Positions 1 through 10,445 of a stretch of 64,000 nt of DNA are shown one piece after another. How positions within the stretch are numbered: the first letter of the stretch is position 1; each line of letters opens with the position of its first letter. Below the pieces are notes generated by a model, which saw only the letters and a program-made list of their open reading frames with translations, made no database searches and had not been told where the DNA came from. Origin of the DNA: Ardenticatena maritima (lineage in GTDB: Bacteria > Chloroflexota > Anaerolineae > Ardenticatenales > Ardenticatenaceae); NCBI RefSeq assembly GCF_001306175.1, contig NZ_LGKN01000004.1:372001-436000 (forward strand). The letters are read 5' to 3'. The position numbers and the translations under genes are program-made.

Positions 1-303
1 ATACGCCTCATCCAGCGCCGCCAGGCGCGCCTGTACTCGTGCTTGTTGTCGGCGTGTCAACCAGGCGAGAAATGCGCCGCCCAGCAACGCCCACGCGGTC
101 ACAATGCCCGCCACATCACCGCCAACACGTCCCATCTGGAACGCGATGAACATCACCAGTACCCACGCAAACGCCAGCACGTAGGCAATAAATTCGAGCC
201 ACTGCATGCGCTGCAACTGGCGCAAAAACGCCCGCTTCTGCATCTCGTAGGATTGCCGACGCGCCCACGCCTCAAACGCTTTTTCCGGGGGTGTTGAAGT
301 CAT
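1..303 (-). CDS. Small membrane protein, C-terminus cut by window edge
   Basis: The reading frame is open from an ATG at 303 to the window edge, giving 101 residues. An amphipathic, basic N-terminus (about residues 8-35) is followed by two hydrophobic segments near residues 37-55 and 62-80, then a basic, Ala-rich stretch. The ATG overlaps the TGA of the upstream HAD phosphatase (ATGA), so the two are probably translationally coupled in an operon coaD - HAD - this gene. I do not recognise the family; it looks like a two-helix membrane protein with a cytosolic coiled tail. The C-terminus lies outside the window. Confidence 0.7.
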   Translation of the reverse strand, partial: MTSTPPEKAFEAWARRQSYEMQKRAFLRQLQRMQWLEFIAYVLAFAWVLVMFIAFQMGRVGGDVAGIVTAWALLGGAFLAWLTRRQQARVQARLAALDEAY

Positions 304-1118
304 GCGCCTGCTCCTGCTTCGTTCAGCACAAAACGCTCTAACGCCGCCGCCACCCCTTGGGCGTGCACAGGCGGCGCCACCCAATCGGCAATCGCCTGCA
401 CTTCGGGGGCGGCGTTGCCCATCGCCACGCCCACCGCGGCGGCGCGCAACATGCTTTCATCGTTGCGGTTGTCGCCAATCGCCAGTGTCCGCGTGGGAGC
501 AATGCCCAAGTGCTCAGCCAGCAACAAGAGCGCCCGCCCCTTGCTCACCTCGCGGTGCGTCAATTCAACAAAGCGCGCATGGCTCTGCACTACCTGCGCC
601 ACCCGCCCCCACCGCTGGGCGGCTTCGGCAAGCAGGGCGGGCGTCTGCGCTTCATCACACACGAACACCACCTTGGTCGGTTCGCGCTGCACAAACGCCA
701 GCAAATCGCCCACCACCTCAACCGGCGCCATCGGCGAAAGCGAGTGGTAGAACTCGGCTTCGGGCGTCATTTCGGCGACATAGAGCACATCGTCGAGATA
801 GACGTTGAGGTGCACATCGTGCGCACGGGCGAACGCAATCGCTTCGCGGGTGATCGCGAGCGGGAGCGTCAGGTGCAACAGCGTGTTGGTCTCGTCGCGC
901 ACAAGCGCCCCCTGGTAGCAAATCAGCGGCGCCGTCAAGCCCAATTGTTCCGCAAAGGGGCGCGTGGCGCAATACATACGCCCCGTTGCCAACGTCACCA
1001 CATGCCCGGCTGCCAGCGTGCGACGAATCGCCTCGGCAACACGCGGATGAATGCGCAAATCATGGTCGAACAGAGTACCGTCCAGGTCAAGCGCGATAAG
1101 CCAACGTTCATTGGTCAC
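300..1118 (-). CDS. Cof-type HAD-superfamily phosphatase
   Basis: A 272-aa protein of the HAD IIB (Cof) family, soluble phosphatases of sugar phosphates, nucleotides or flavin precursors. Motif I is DLDGTLFD near the N-terminus, motif III is a Lys in the SKGRALLLL segment, and motif IV is GDNRNDESML, which would hold Mg2+. The cap domain lies between. The frame is open further upstream, but I prefer the GTG at 1118 because it begins MTNERW directly before the beta-strand of motif I and overlaps coaD by only 11 bp. The longer version adds 23 residues that are frame-shifted coaD. It is coupled to coaD upstream and to the membrane protein downstream. The substrate cannot be told from sequence. 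Confidence 0.85.
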   Translation of the reverse strand: MTNERWLIALDLDGTLFDHDLRIHPRVAEAIRRTLAAGHVVTLATGRMYCATRPFAEQLGLTAPLICYQGALVRDETNTLLHLTLPLAITREAIAFARAHDVHLNVYLDDVLYVAEMTPEAEFYHSLSPMAPVEVVGDLLAFVQREPTKVVFVCDEAQTPALLAEAAQRWGRVAQVVQSHARFVELTHREVSKGRALLLLAEHLGIAPTRTLAIGDNRNDESMLRAAAVGVAMGNAAPEVQAIADWVAPPVHAQGVAAALERFVLNEAGAGA

Positions 1119-1590
1119 GGTGCTGCTCCACAAAAGCCGCCACTTCTTCGGGCACGAACAAGCCCAGTTTGTGGCTGTTGCGCACAATCATATCGCGCAC
1201 CAGCGTACTGCTGACAAACAATTCCCCGTTATCGGCGGGCAAAAAGACCGTATCAAGCCCACCCGACAAGCGAAAATTCATGTTGAACTGCTGAAACTCA
1301 TTCTGAAAGTCAGCCGAATTGCGCAACCCTTTGACAATCACGTCGGCATTTTTACGCCGCGCGTACTCCACCAGCAACATGCCAGTAAAACTGTCCACCT
1401 CCACATTGGGCAAATCCGCGGTCGCCAACCGCAACATCAACACGCGCTGTTCGGGCGTGAACATCGTCTTCTTGCGCGGGTTGTACCCCACCGCCACAAT
1501 CACCTGCTCGAACAGGCGCGCCGCACGGCGAATAATGTTCAAATGCCCATCCGTCGGTGGGTCAAAACTGCCAGGATAGACGGCAATCAT
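1108..1590 (-). CDS. coaD: Phosphopantetheine adenylyltransferase
   Basis: A 160-aa enzyme of the cytidylyltransferase-like nucleotidyltransferase fold. It transfers AMP from ATP to 4'-phosphopantetheine, the penultimate step of coenzyme A synthesis. The N-terminal AVYPGSFDPPTDGHLNII matches the family signature (GSFDP and the GH of the HxGH motif), and the C-terminal part has the SSTLVRDM motif that contacts ATP. Length is normal for CoaD. The start at 1590 is chosen because GGGAGGAG precedes it and the signature begins at residue 2; the 23 extra upstream residues are not family-like. First gene of a small leftward operon. Confidence 0.95.
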   Translation of the reverse strand: MIAVYPGSFDPPTDGHLNIIRRAARLFEQVIVAVGYNPRKKTMFTPEQRVLMLRLATADLPNVEVDSFTGMLLVEYARRKNADVIVKGLRNSADFQNEFQQFNMNFRLSGGLDTVFLPADNGELFVSSTLVRDMIVRNSHKLGLFVPEEVAAFVEQHRDQ

Positions 1591-1646
1591 GCGCTCCTCC
1601 CTCGTGGAATCTGCACCGATTATACACAAAGCCCATTTTGGGGCGA

Positions 1647-1675
1647 TTGCAAAGCCCAAAGGATGGGGCTATACT
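1647..1675 (+). promoter_or_regulatory. Sigma-70-type promoter for the 54-aa membrane protein
   Basis: TTGCAA and TATACT are separated by exactly 17 bp. The predicted start near 1682 leaves a leader of about 29 nt with GTGAGGAG before the ATG at 1711. The site lies between the divergent coaD operon and the rightward genes. Confidence 0.65.
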
Positions 1676-1710
1676 TTTGAGGCAAACAGTGATTGTGAGG
1701 AGAAAGACCT

Positions 1711-1875
1711 ATGGACCTTTCAGGTGTGCAAGGCAATTCCATCATCCTGGTCATTGCCGGCATCTTTCTGCTCTTTTGGGCATGGGGGTTTATCAAGAAA
1801 CTTGGCGGGCTGTTTCTGCACCTGTTATTGGGTGCGGCGATTATAGCGTTCCTCTACTACACAGGCATTCTGTAA
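1711..1875 (+). CDS. 54-aa small membrane protein
   Basis: A complete short gene with ATG at 1711, TAA at 1873-1875 and a strong ribosome-binding site (GTGAGGAGAAAG). The product has an extracytoplasmic-looking N-terminus of about 9 residues, a first hydrophobic helix (about residues 10-27, ending FIKK) and a second around residues 32-52, so probably a two-helix hairpin. No family recognised. A near-consensus promoter precedes it; it is followed after 38 bp by another gene with its own strong ribosome-binding site, so the two are probably co-transcribed. Confidence 0.75.
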   Translation: MDLSGVQGNSIILVIAGIFLLFWAWGFIKKLGGLFLHLLLGAAIIAFLYYTGIL

Positions 1876-1913
1876 ACCGCCCGCAACGCACAAACAACCT
1901 TGAAGGAGGGCTT

Positions 1914-2501
1914 ATGCACCCGTCTGGGGAAAGTCAAATAGCCTTACTTGAAAGCATGGTGAAGCATCTTGAAGATTACCTTGACGAGGACAAAGTCTTC
2001 AAAACCATCACCTATTACCCACCCGAAGGCGAACATCTCGCCAAACTGACTATCGGCGCATTGCTGGAACTGCTTGACGATCTCTCGCGCCGCGACGACC
2101 TGACGCCCGAACAGCGCCAAAAAGTCGCCGACCTGGCAAAGCAGGTTGAAACGATCCGCAGTTATCGCCGCGCCGACTGGTTGCGCAAAATCGCCCGTGA
2201 ACTGAAAGCCTACACCGACTCCTGGCGCTGGTATCTGCAAAGCGTGGAAGACGGCAGCCGCCAGGCGGTGCGCGAGTATCCGAGCGAAGTCCGCACACGC
2301 CTGCGCATTCAGCGCTTGCTGGATGAAGCGGGCGACGCCGAGGAAATCAAAGATTTGAAGGGGCGCGTCGTCGCACTCGACCGCCTCTTGCGCTCGTACT
2401 GGCAACGCGGCGATTTTGTTCTGCCCAACGAAGACCCCGAACGCTACCAACCGCCCGAACGCTACTGGTGGCTTTACGGGCATCCGCGCGTTGTCGAATA
2501 A
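1914..2501 (+). CDS. Conserved-looking acidic/helical protein of unknown function
   Basis: 195 aa, ATG at 1914 preceded by GAAGGAGGG. The frame is open upstream, but the ribosome-binding site and the loss of sensible sequence upstream decide the start. The protein is soluble and mostly helical, rich in Glu, Arg and Leu (a LLELLDDLSRRDD segment, then EQRQKVADLAKQVE), suggesting coiled-coil packing. The C-terminal third is aromatic (PPERYWWLYGHPR). No catalytic motif is apparent and I do not recognise the family. It is followed after 26 bp by a membrane-anchored Ser/Thr kinase, so it may belong to the same signalling unit; that is inference from position only. Confidence 0.7.
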   Translation: MHPSGESQIALLESMVKHLEDYLDEDKVFKTITYYPPEGEHLAKLTIGALLELLDDLSRRDDLTPEQRQKVADLAKQVETIRSYRRADWLRKIARELKAYTDSWRWYLQSVEDGSRQAVREYPSEVRTRLRIQRLLDEAGDAEEIKDLKGRVVALDRLLRSYWQRGDFVLPNEDPERYQPPERYWWLYGHPRVVE

Positions 2502-2527
2502 ACCAACACTGCTGACGAGCATCACCC

Positions 2528-4306
2528 ATGCGCATTGAGCCGGGCGTCCAATTCGCCAATCGCTATCTCATCGAACGCCAGTTGAGCCGTGGCGGAACCG
2601 CTACGGTGTGGCTGGCAACGGACGAGGCGTTGTCGCGCCGCGTTGCCATCAAGGTCTTTCATTCGCCCGACGCCTCGTTGTGGCGCGAAGCCAAAGCCGC
2701 CGAAGTGCTGGACCATCCCAACATTGTGACCATCTACGACGTGGGCGAAGTGGATGGACAGCCCTACATGGTCATGGAATACGTGCCTGGGCATGATTTG
2801 CGCCGCCTGCTGGACAAAGAAGCGCCGCTCTCGGTGGAACGGGCGGCGCGTCTCTTCCTGAAAATTGCGGAAGCGGTCGCCGCCATTCACGAACGCCACC
2901 TCATCCACCGCGACTTGAAGCCCAACAACATCATCGTCATGCCCACGGAGCGCGTGAAAATCACCGACTTTGGCATTGCACGCCTGCCCGGCGAACGCCC
3001 CAACGGTGAAGTGTGGGGCACGCCCGCCTATGTTGCGCCGGAAGTGTTGCGCGGCGAGCCGCCCACACCCGCCGCCGACGTGTACAGCCTCGGCATCATC
3101 TTCTACGAAATGCTTGCCGGTCGCCACCCCTTCGACGCCCTCAGTGCGCGCGCCATGGCGGAAGCCCACCTGAGCCAAACACCGCCGCCGCTCACAGCGT
3201 TCAACCCACACGTGCCGCCCGGGCTGGCGCGGTTTGTCGCCCGCATGCTCGAAAAAGACCCACACGCTCGCCCTGAGGACGCCCGCGCCGTGGCAGACTG
3301 GTTGCAACACTACCTCGACGCCAGCACCGACACCACCCGCCCCCTCACGGGGCTGGTGACACTGCCCACGGAAGCGGAAAGCCCCCCACCCGCCACCGCC
3401 ACCGCCGACGTCACGGCTGAACCGCCGCCGCGCGCGCCCATCTCCACCTGGATGGCGAGCGCACTCGCCCTGTTGGCGCTGGGGGTTGTCGCGTTTGGCG
3501 TGCTCACCGCGCAAATGCTGGGCGGACGCGCGCAACAAAACGCCGCCGCCGTTGCGCTCCCCACCACGACGGCAACCGCGCCCGTCGCCACCTTCACTCC
3601 AACCAGAGCGCCGTCGCCTACGCCGACCCCGCCACCCTCGCCGACACCACCGCCCTCGCCGACCAGCGCCCCCACGCCCAACCTGGCGCTCAATCTGGCG
3701 GGGATTCCTTACACCGCCGGCGGCGCCACTGTGGATGGGCGGCTTGGCGAGTGGACGCATACGGGGTTCGACGTCCTCTATCCCATCGAGGGGAGCAATG
3801 CCTGGCAAGGGCTTGCCGACGCCAGCGGCATTGTCTGGCTGGCGTGGGACAACACTATGCTCTATCTGGGCGCCTACATCCGCGACGATACGCTGGTGCA
3901 ACGCTGGAAAGACGACAAAATCGCGCGCGGCGACTCGCTGACCCTGCGGTTGTCGCTCACGAGTGCGCTTCCCGACGTCTGGGAAGTTGTTCTCTCTCCC
4001 GGCGATTTCAACAAAAACAAGCCCGCCGCTTTCATCACAACCGCCGACAAAAAAGCATCCAAAGAGATTCGCGTGCAAGCCGCGCCGAGCAGCGAGGGCT
4101 ACACACTCGAAGCCGCCATCCCTTGGCAACAAACACCTGTGGGCGTTCCCGAGCAGAGCCTACTGCTGCGCTATGCGCTCATCCTGCAAGACAACGACAA
4201 TGAAAAATCCGACGCACCGGAAAGCCGCATCGCCAACACATCAACCCTTGACGTGAACGACCTGCGCACGTACCCAACCTTGCAACTGCTTCTGGCAACC
4301 CAATAA
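2528..4306 (+). CDS. Transmembrane Ser/Thr protein kinase with extracellular CBM9/DOMON-like domain
   Basis: 592 aa. The N-terminal Hanks-type kinase domain (about 12-262) has a Gly-rich loop RGGTATVWLA, Lys42 in VAIKVF, the catalytic HRDLKPNN loop (HRD at 127-129) and DFG at 147-149, so it should be active. One transmembrane helix lies at about 306-331. A Thr/Pro/Ser stalk follows (about 345-385), then a C-terminal beta-sandwich-like domain with the motif VDGRLGEW and LYLGAYIRDD, typical of CBM9-like or DOMON-like modules. It would sense an extracytoplasmic ligand and phosphorylate cytosolic targets. Its TAA overlaps the ATG of an MFS transporter, which suggests joint regulation of transport. 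The ribosome-binding site is weak (GACGAG). Confidence 0.9.
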   Translation: MRIEPGVQFANRYLIERQLSRGGTATVWLATDEALSRRVAIKVFHSPDASLWREAKAAEVLDHPNIVTIYDVGEVDGQPYMVMEYVPGHDLRRLLDKEAPLSVERAARLFLKIAEAVAAIHERHLIHRDLKPNNIIVMPTERVKITDFGIARLPGERPNGEVWGTPAYVAPEVLRGEPPTPAADVYSLGIIFYEMLAGRHPFDALSARAMAEAHLSQTPPPLTAFNPHVPPGLARFVARMLEKDPHARPEDARAVADWLQHYLDASTDTTRPLTGLVTLPTEAESPPPATATADVTAEPPPRAPISTWMASALALLALGVVAFGVLTAQMLGGRAQQNAAAVALPTTTATAPVATFTPTRAPSPTPTPPPSPTPPPSPTSAPTPNLALNLAGIPYTAGGATVDGRLGEWTHTGFDVLYPIEGSNAWQGLADASGIVWLAWDNTMLYLGAYIRDDTLVQRWKDDKIARGDSLTLRLSLTSALPDVWEVVLSPGDFNKNKPAAFITTADKKASKEIRVQAAPSSEGYTLEAAIPWQQTPVGVPEQSLLLRYALILQDNDNEKSDAPESRIANTSTLDVNDLRTYPTLQLLLATQ

Positions 4307-5616
4307 TGCAGACTGAACACATCCAGCCGAACACGCGCCCCCTCAGCCAAAACGCACAACGCCGTGCGCTGCAATCTATCGTGCTGGGCAGCCTTTGCCT
4401 GCGCATGGCCAGCATGGCCACAGGCGTGACGTTGTCGCTCTTTCTCGCCTACCTGAACCGCGAGCATTTCCCTGTCCGCGCCACGCTGGTCGGTTTCATC
4501 AGCGCCAGTTTCTACATCAGCGAACTTCTCGGCTCACCTTTTGCAGGGGCGCTGAGCGACCGTTCCAGCCGCCGCGCATTCATGGCATGGGGCGGCTTGC
4601 TGGGGATGATTGCCGTCCTGCTCACGCTGGGCGTGCTCACCATCCCGTCGGCGTTGCTGGCTATCGCCATTCTGATTTTCACGCGCCTGCTGGAAGGACT
4701 TTCCACGGCGGTCAGTGTGCCTGCCACGCTCAGCTACCTTTCCAGCATGACCAGCGGCGACACGGCGACCCGTGGGCGCGCCATGGCGGCGTATGAAGTG
4801 GGCACGCTGGGCGGTTTCGCGCTGGGAAGCCTGGCGGGCGGCATGCTGTGGGACGCGCTGGGACTGGGCGCGTTTCTGGTGATTGCCGCACTCTACCTGC
4901 TCAGCAGCGCCATCTTCTGGTTCGGCATCCCCCCACTGCCGCAAGACAAGGATTTCAGCACCCCCCTGACGCACAAACTGCGCCTCATGGCGCAACCCGC
5001 CGTCCTGCGGCTCGCGCCGGCATGGCTCGCCGTCAACGCCATCATCGGGTTATGGTTCAGCCACGCCACCTACCAACTGGGGGGCGATATTCGTTTCGAG
5101 GGGCAATCGCTGGTGGGGGGCTTTTCAGGCACCACCATCGGCGTCATTTTCTTTGGCTATCTGCTCACGTTTGCGGTGGGGATTTCCCTGTGGGGGCGCT
5201 TGCTGGCGCGTGTTGGGGTGCGCCGCACGCTCTTCATCGGCACGGCGGGCATGTTGCAAGTGGCGCTGGTCATCTTCGCCATCAACCATACACCACTCCA
5301 CGAACGCGCGCTCGTCTGGGGGTGGTTGTTCCTGCTGGGGATTGGCTTGTTGCTCGAATCGGGGTTGACGCCTGCGGGGCTTGCCTACCTGGCCGACATC
5401 TCCGAAGGCTACGCCCAAGACCGCGGCGCGATTATGGGCGTTTACAGCGTTCTGCTGGGGCTGGGGCAACTGCTTGGCGGATGGCTTGGGGGACCTTTTG
5501 CCGAATGGCGCGGTATTGACGGCATGGTCGTCCTCACCCTTTTGCTGGTTGGCATTACCGCCATCACCATCTGGCGCTTGCCGGAAGCCCCTCACGCACC
5601 CACATCCACCACCTGA
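4306..5616 (+). CDS. MFS transporter
   Basis: 436 aa with about 12 hydrophobic segments in two halves, as in the major facilitator superfamily. The loop between helices 2 and 3 has the diagnostic pattern [13 protein letters not shown]. The ATG overlaps the stop of the kinase gene (TAATG), so translation is coupled. Substrate unknown; the pattern resembles drug or metabolite exporters. The kinase pairing suggests the transporter may be a target or partner, which is inference from gene order. Confidence 0.88.
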   Translation: MQTEHIQPNTRPLSQNAQRRALQSIVLGSLCLRMASMATGVTLSLFLAYLNREHFPVRATLVGFISASFYISELLGSPFAGALSDRSSRRAFMAWGGLLGMIAVLLTLGVLTIPSALLAIAILIFTRLLEGLSTAVSVPATLSYLSSMTSGDTATRGRAMAAYEVGTLGGFALGSLAGGMLWDALGLGAFLVIAALYLLSSAIFWFGIPPLPQDKDFSTPLTHKLRLMAQPAVLRLAPAWLAVNAIIGLWFSHATYQLGGDIRFEGQSLVGGFSGTTIGVIFFGYLLTFAVGISLWGRLLARVGVRRTLFIGTAGMLQVALVIFAINHTPLHERALVWGWLFLLGIGLLLESGLTPAGLAYLADISEGYAQDRGAIMGVYSVLLGLGQLLGGWLGGPFAEWRGIDGMVVLTLLLVGITAITIWRLPEAPHAPTSTT

Positions 5617-5683
5617 GCGCCACTTTTCCCACGCCTGAAAACACCCGGAAAGAAAAGCCCTTCTCTGCCCCTCAGAAGAAGCG

Positions 5684-5692
5684 TGCTATACT
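5684..5692 (+). promoter_or_regulatory. Extended -10 promoter (TGC-TATACT)
   Basis: TG at 5684-5685, one base, then TATACT. No good -35 is seen at the expected distance, which is acceptable for extended -10 promoters. It lies 65 bp upstream of the YyaL-type gene, and the same TGCTATACT core recurs at 13759. Confidence 0.45.
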
Positions 5693-5756
5693 TTCCATCA
5701 CACCCGCAAATAGGTTTCAACCGAAACAAACCGCCTGGAAGAACAAAGGAGTCGGT

Positions 5757-7823
<2,067 letters not shown>

Positions 7824-7840
7824 CCTGCGAGGCGAGCCCC

Positions 7841-8677
7841 ATGCCTGAACTGCCCGAAGTCGAAACCATCGCCCGCGATTTGAAAGCCGCCAACCTGGTG
7901 GGACGCCGCATCGAAGCGGCGCATGTCCGTTGGGCGCGTACCATCGCCACGCCCGACCCCGCGGCGTTTGTCGCCCGCGTGCGCGGCGCTCGCATCAACG
8001 ACGTGGGACGGCGCGCCAAATACCTGGTGCTCCCGCTCGATACCGGCGACACCCTGCTCATTCACCTGCGCATGACGGGTCGGCTGGCGCTGCCCCCCTC
8101 GCACACGCCACCCGACCCACACGAGCATGTGCTTCTCACACTGGACGATGGGCGCGATTTGCGCTTCCACGACACGCGCAAGTTTGGGCGCTGGTATCTG
8201 GTGGATGACCCGTCGCAGGTGTTGGGCAACCTGGGACCCGAACCGCTCGGCGAAGCGTTCACGCCCGAATGGCTCTACACTGCCCTGCAAGCCCATCGCC
8301 GCCAACTGAAACCCCTTCTGCTCGACCAGCGCTTCATCGCGGGGCTTGGCAACATCTACGTGGATGAAGCGCTGTGGCACGCGCAGTTGCACCCCCAGCG
8401 CCCCAGCCACACGCTCAGCCGCGCCGAAAGCGACGCCCTGCACGCCGCCATCCGTACTGTGCTCATGCGCGGCATCGCCAACATGGGCACAACGCTCGGC
8501 ACAGGCGAAGCCAATTTTTACAGCGTGGGGCGTCGGCGGGGGCGCAACCAGGACGCCTTAGCCGTCTTTCGCCGCACGGGAGAACCATGCCCACGGTGCG
8601 GCACGCCGATTGTACGCCTCGTTGTCGCCCAGCGAGGCACGCACATTTGCCCCTCGTGTCAGCGTTTGCCGGCATAA
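7841..8677 (+). CDS. mutM: Formamidopyrimidine-DNA glycosylase (Fpg)
   Basis: 278 aa bifunctional base-excision enzyme that removes oxidised purines such as 8-oxoguanine and nicks the abasic site. After Met removal it begins PELPEVE, giving the catalytic N-terminal proline and Glu. The helix-two-turn-helix region contains the LLDQRFIAGLGNIYVDEALW signature. The C-terminal zinc finger has the pattern CPRCG-x13-HICPSC, slightly altered: the four Cys are present. Length is normal. It lies 17 bp downstream of the YyaL-type gene and ends at a bidirectional terminator. Confidence 0.96.
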   Translation: MPELPEVETIARDLKAANLVGRRIEAAHVRWARTIATPDPAAFVARVRGARINDVGRRAKYLVLPLDTGDTLLIHLRMTGRLALPPSHTPPDPHEHVLLTLDDGRDLRFHDTRKFGRWYLVDDPSQVLGNLGPEPLGEAFTPEWLYTALQAHRRQLKPLLLDQRFIAGLGNIYVDEALWHAQLHPQRPSHTLSRAESDALHAAIRTVLMRGIANMGTTLGTGEANFYSVGRRRGRNQDALAVFRRTGEPCPRCGTPIVRLVVAQRGTHICPSCQRLPA

Positions 8678-8678
8678 C

Positions 8679-8711
8679 AAAACAGGATGGGCGCGCGCCC
8701 ATCCTGTTTTT
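8679..8711. terminator. Bidirectional intrinsic terminator
   Basis: A perfect inverted repeat (AAAACAGGATGGGC / GCCCATCCTGTTTT around GCGC) with A-tract on one side and T-tract on the other. It separates the convergent mutM (plus) and subtilisin (minus) genes and can serve both. Confidence 0.85.
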
Positions 8712-8735
8712 GCCGAACCTATTGGCGTGTGCAGG

Positions 8736-10025
8736 CTATTTCTTCCCCAAGCCAAACAACCGCACCACCGACGTCAAACAGCCATCGCCGGGCGGCGGTG
8801 TTGGCGGGGGTGGGGGTGGCGGTGGAGGTGGTGGAGGTGGTGGGGGCGGTGGCGCACCGTCCATCGCCAGTTGATACGCCGCCCACACATCCACGCGCCC
8901 CGCCCCCTGCGTGTTGGGGTCAAGCCCCAAATCAATCGCCGCCTGGCGGAAAATTTCCTTCACTTGCGCAGGCGTCAATGCCGGATTGGCGGCTAGCAAG
9001 AGCGCCGCCGCGCCGGCGGCATGCGGGGTTGCCATGCTGGTGCCGCTGGCTTGCGTGTACGAGGCATCCACAGGTGTGCCCATGCTCGTGCCGCTGGCGC
9101 GCGCTGCAACAATGTTCACCCCTGGGAAGAGCACATCGGGCTTGGTGCGTCCGTCCGCAGTAGGACCACGGCTGCTAAAATTGGCGACGGCATCGTTGTC
9201 GTCCGACGCGCCCACCGTGATGACATCCGCCGCACAGCCGGGCGACCCCACTGTGCGCGCTGAGGGACCCGCATTGCCGGCGGCGACACAGACCACCACG
9301 CCCGCCGCCACAGCATTGTTGCAGAGCACGCTGAGCGCATCCGTTCCATCACATGAGAAACTGCTCCCCAAACTCAGATTGATGACGTGCGCCCCTTCAT
9401 CAACAGCCCACTCAACCCCCGCCATCACATCGCTGGTGCGCCCCGAACCGTCGCCGCGCAGCACCTTCGCCGCCAACAACAACGCCTCAGGCGCCACCCC
9501 GACAAACTTCCCGCCGCTCGCCGCCCCGCTCCCTGCGGCGATACTGGCGACATGCGTCCCGTGTCCGTGATTGTCAGCCGCACCTTCCCCCGTGAAATCC
9601 GTCATCGCGACAATGCGCCCGGCAAAATCGGGGTGATTGGGGTCAATGCCCGTATCCACCACCGCAATTTTGACGCCGGCGCCGCGCACGCCCACATCCC
9701 ACACCTGCGGCGCTTTGATTTTGGGGACGCTCACATCCAGGCAGGTGTGCACCTCTTCATCGTACCAGATGACTTCCACATCGGGGTCGTCGCTCAGCGC
9801 CGCGACATCCGCCGGCGTCATCTCCAGCGCCACCGCGGGCACCAGCCGGTACGCCCGTTTGGCGGAGAGCGTTTGCAGCCGCCGCGTCGCCGCGTCGGTT
9901 TCGCGGTATTTGCAAATCACAGGCAGACGGCGGTCGGTGCGCGTGGCGGCTTCGCGCACATCACTCACGCCTGTTTCGGCTTGGAGAACCGCCTGCAATC
10001 GGGGATGGATTTTTTCGGGATTCAT
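8736..10025 (-). CDS. Subtilisin-like serine protease (S8), apparently intracellular, with Pro-rich tail
   Basis: 429 aa. Order: short N-terminus without a signal peptide, an I9-like prodomain (about 30-100), the S8 catalytic domain (about 115-385), a run of about 17 prolines, and a short C-terminus containing CLTSVVRLFGLGKK. The triad is visible as Asp in AVVDTGID, His in NHGHGTHVAS and Ser in GTSMATPHAAG. Start at ATG 10025, behind GGAGCAAGCGC; the 23 extra residues upstream are not protein-like. With no export signal it is probably cytosolic or uses a non-classical route. A separate I9-like gene ends 19 bp upstream. The proline codons make the plus strand strongly G-rich at about 8790-8860. 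Confidence 0.92.
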   Translation of the reverse strand: MNPEKIHPRLQAVLQAETGVSDVREAATRTDRRLPVICKYRETDAATRRLQTLSAKRAYRLVPAVALEMTPADVAALSDDPDVEVIWYDEEVHTCLDVSVPKIKAPQVWDVGVRGAGVKIAVVDTGIDPNHPDFAGRIVAMTDFTGEGAADNHGHGTHVASIAAGSGAASGGKFVGVAPEALLLAAKVLRGDGSGRTSDVMAGVEWAVDEGAHVINLSLGSSFSCDGTDALSVLCNNAVAAGVVVCVAAGNAGPSARTVGSPGCAADVITVGASDDNDAVANFSSRGPTADGRTKPDVLFPGVNIVAARASGTSMGTPVDASYTQASGTSMATPHAAGAAALLLAANPALTPAQVKEIFRQAAIDLGLDPNTQGAGRVDVWAAYQLAMDGAPPPPPPPPPPPPPPPPPTPPPGDGCLTSVVRLFGLGKK

Positions 10026-10044
10026 GCGCTTGCTCCTTTCATGC

Positions 10045-10296
10045 TCACAAGTGGACCTCAGGGTCGGGTTCAATCCGCTCAACCCACGGCTCATCCGCCA
10101 GGGCTAAAAGCGCCGCAGCGGGACCTTCAACCGCAACGGCGTTCATCAACCGATAGCGTCGGCGCACGTGCAAACCGCGCGCCTTCCATAGTCCTTCATC
10201 TTCGGGGGCGTCGGCATGCAAGCGCACAATCGCGGCAACACGGCGTTGTGGGGCGGCTCGCAAAGTCTCAGCCCATTCCGGCGGGAAAATCGTCAT
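10045..10296 (-). CDS. Stand-alone I9-like subtilisin prodomain/inhibitor
   Basis: 83 aa from ATG 10296 (the longer frame to 10332 begins with an unconvincing 12 residues). Its C-terminal half, RRRYRLMNAVAVEG then a stretch ending WVERIEPDPEVHL, lines up with the prodomain of the next gene (AYRLVPAVALEM ... VEVIWYDEEVHTC): same YRL-AVA-E pattern and same end. I9 prodomains fold subtilisins and inhibit them, and free I9 proteins act as inhibitors in some fungi. Here the gene sits immediately upstream of the protease and is probably co-transcribed, so I infer a cognate inhibitor or intermolecular chaperone. No signal peptide. Confidence 0.7.
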   Translation of the reverse strand: MTIFPPEWAETLRAAPQRRVAAIVRLHADAPEDEGLWKARGLHVRRRYRLMNAVAVEGPAAALLALADEPWVERIEPDPEVHL

Positions 10297-10445
10297 GCAC
10301 ACACTCCATGCAAACAATCGTGGTCGCTCCACTAAACGAAAACGCGCGTTGAATTCGGTTCACGCCAACACCGTCGCATTGCCTTTTGCACCGTTGCCCA
10401 TAGACTTAGCCTTACTCACTTTACAATTTGCTGCATGGTTTGGCA

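Noticed and set aside
2522-4132. 536-aa minus-strand frame opposite the kinase
   Set aside because: Gly/Arg-rich antisense frame; the kinase motifs on the plus strand are decisive.
8790-8860. G-rich plus-strand tract as a regulatory G-quadruplex
   Set aside because: It is explained by proline codons on the minus strand and has only three G-runs of three or more; any structure would be incidental.
9387-10352. 321-aa plus-strand frame opposite the subtilisin
   Set aside because: Shadow of the protease coding strand; no family features.
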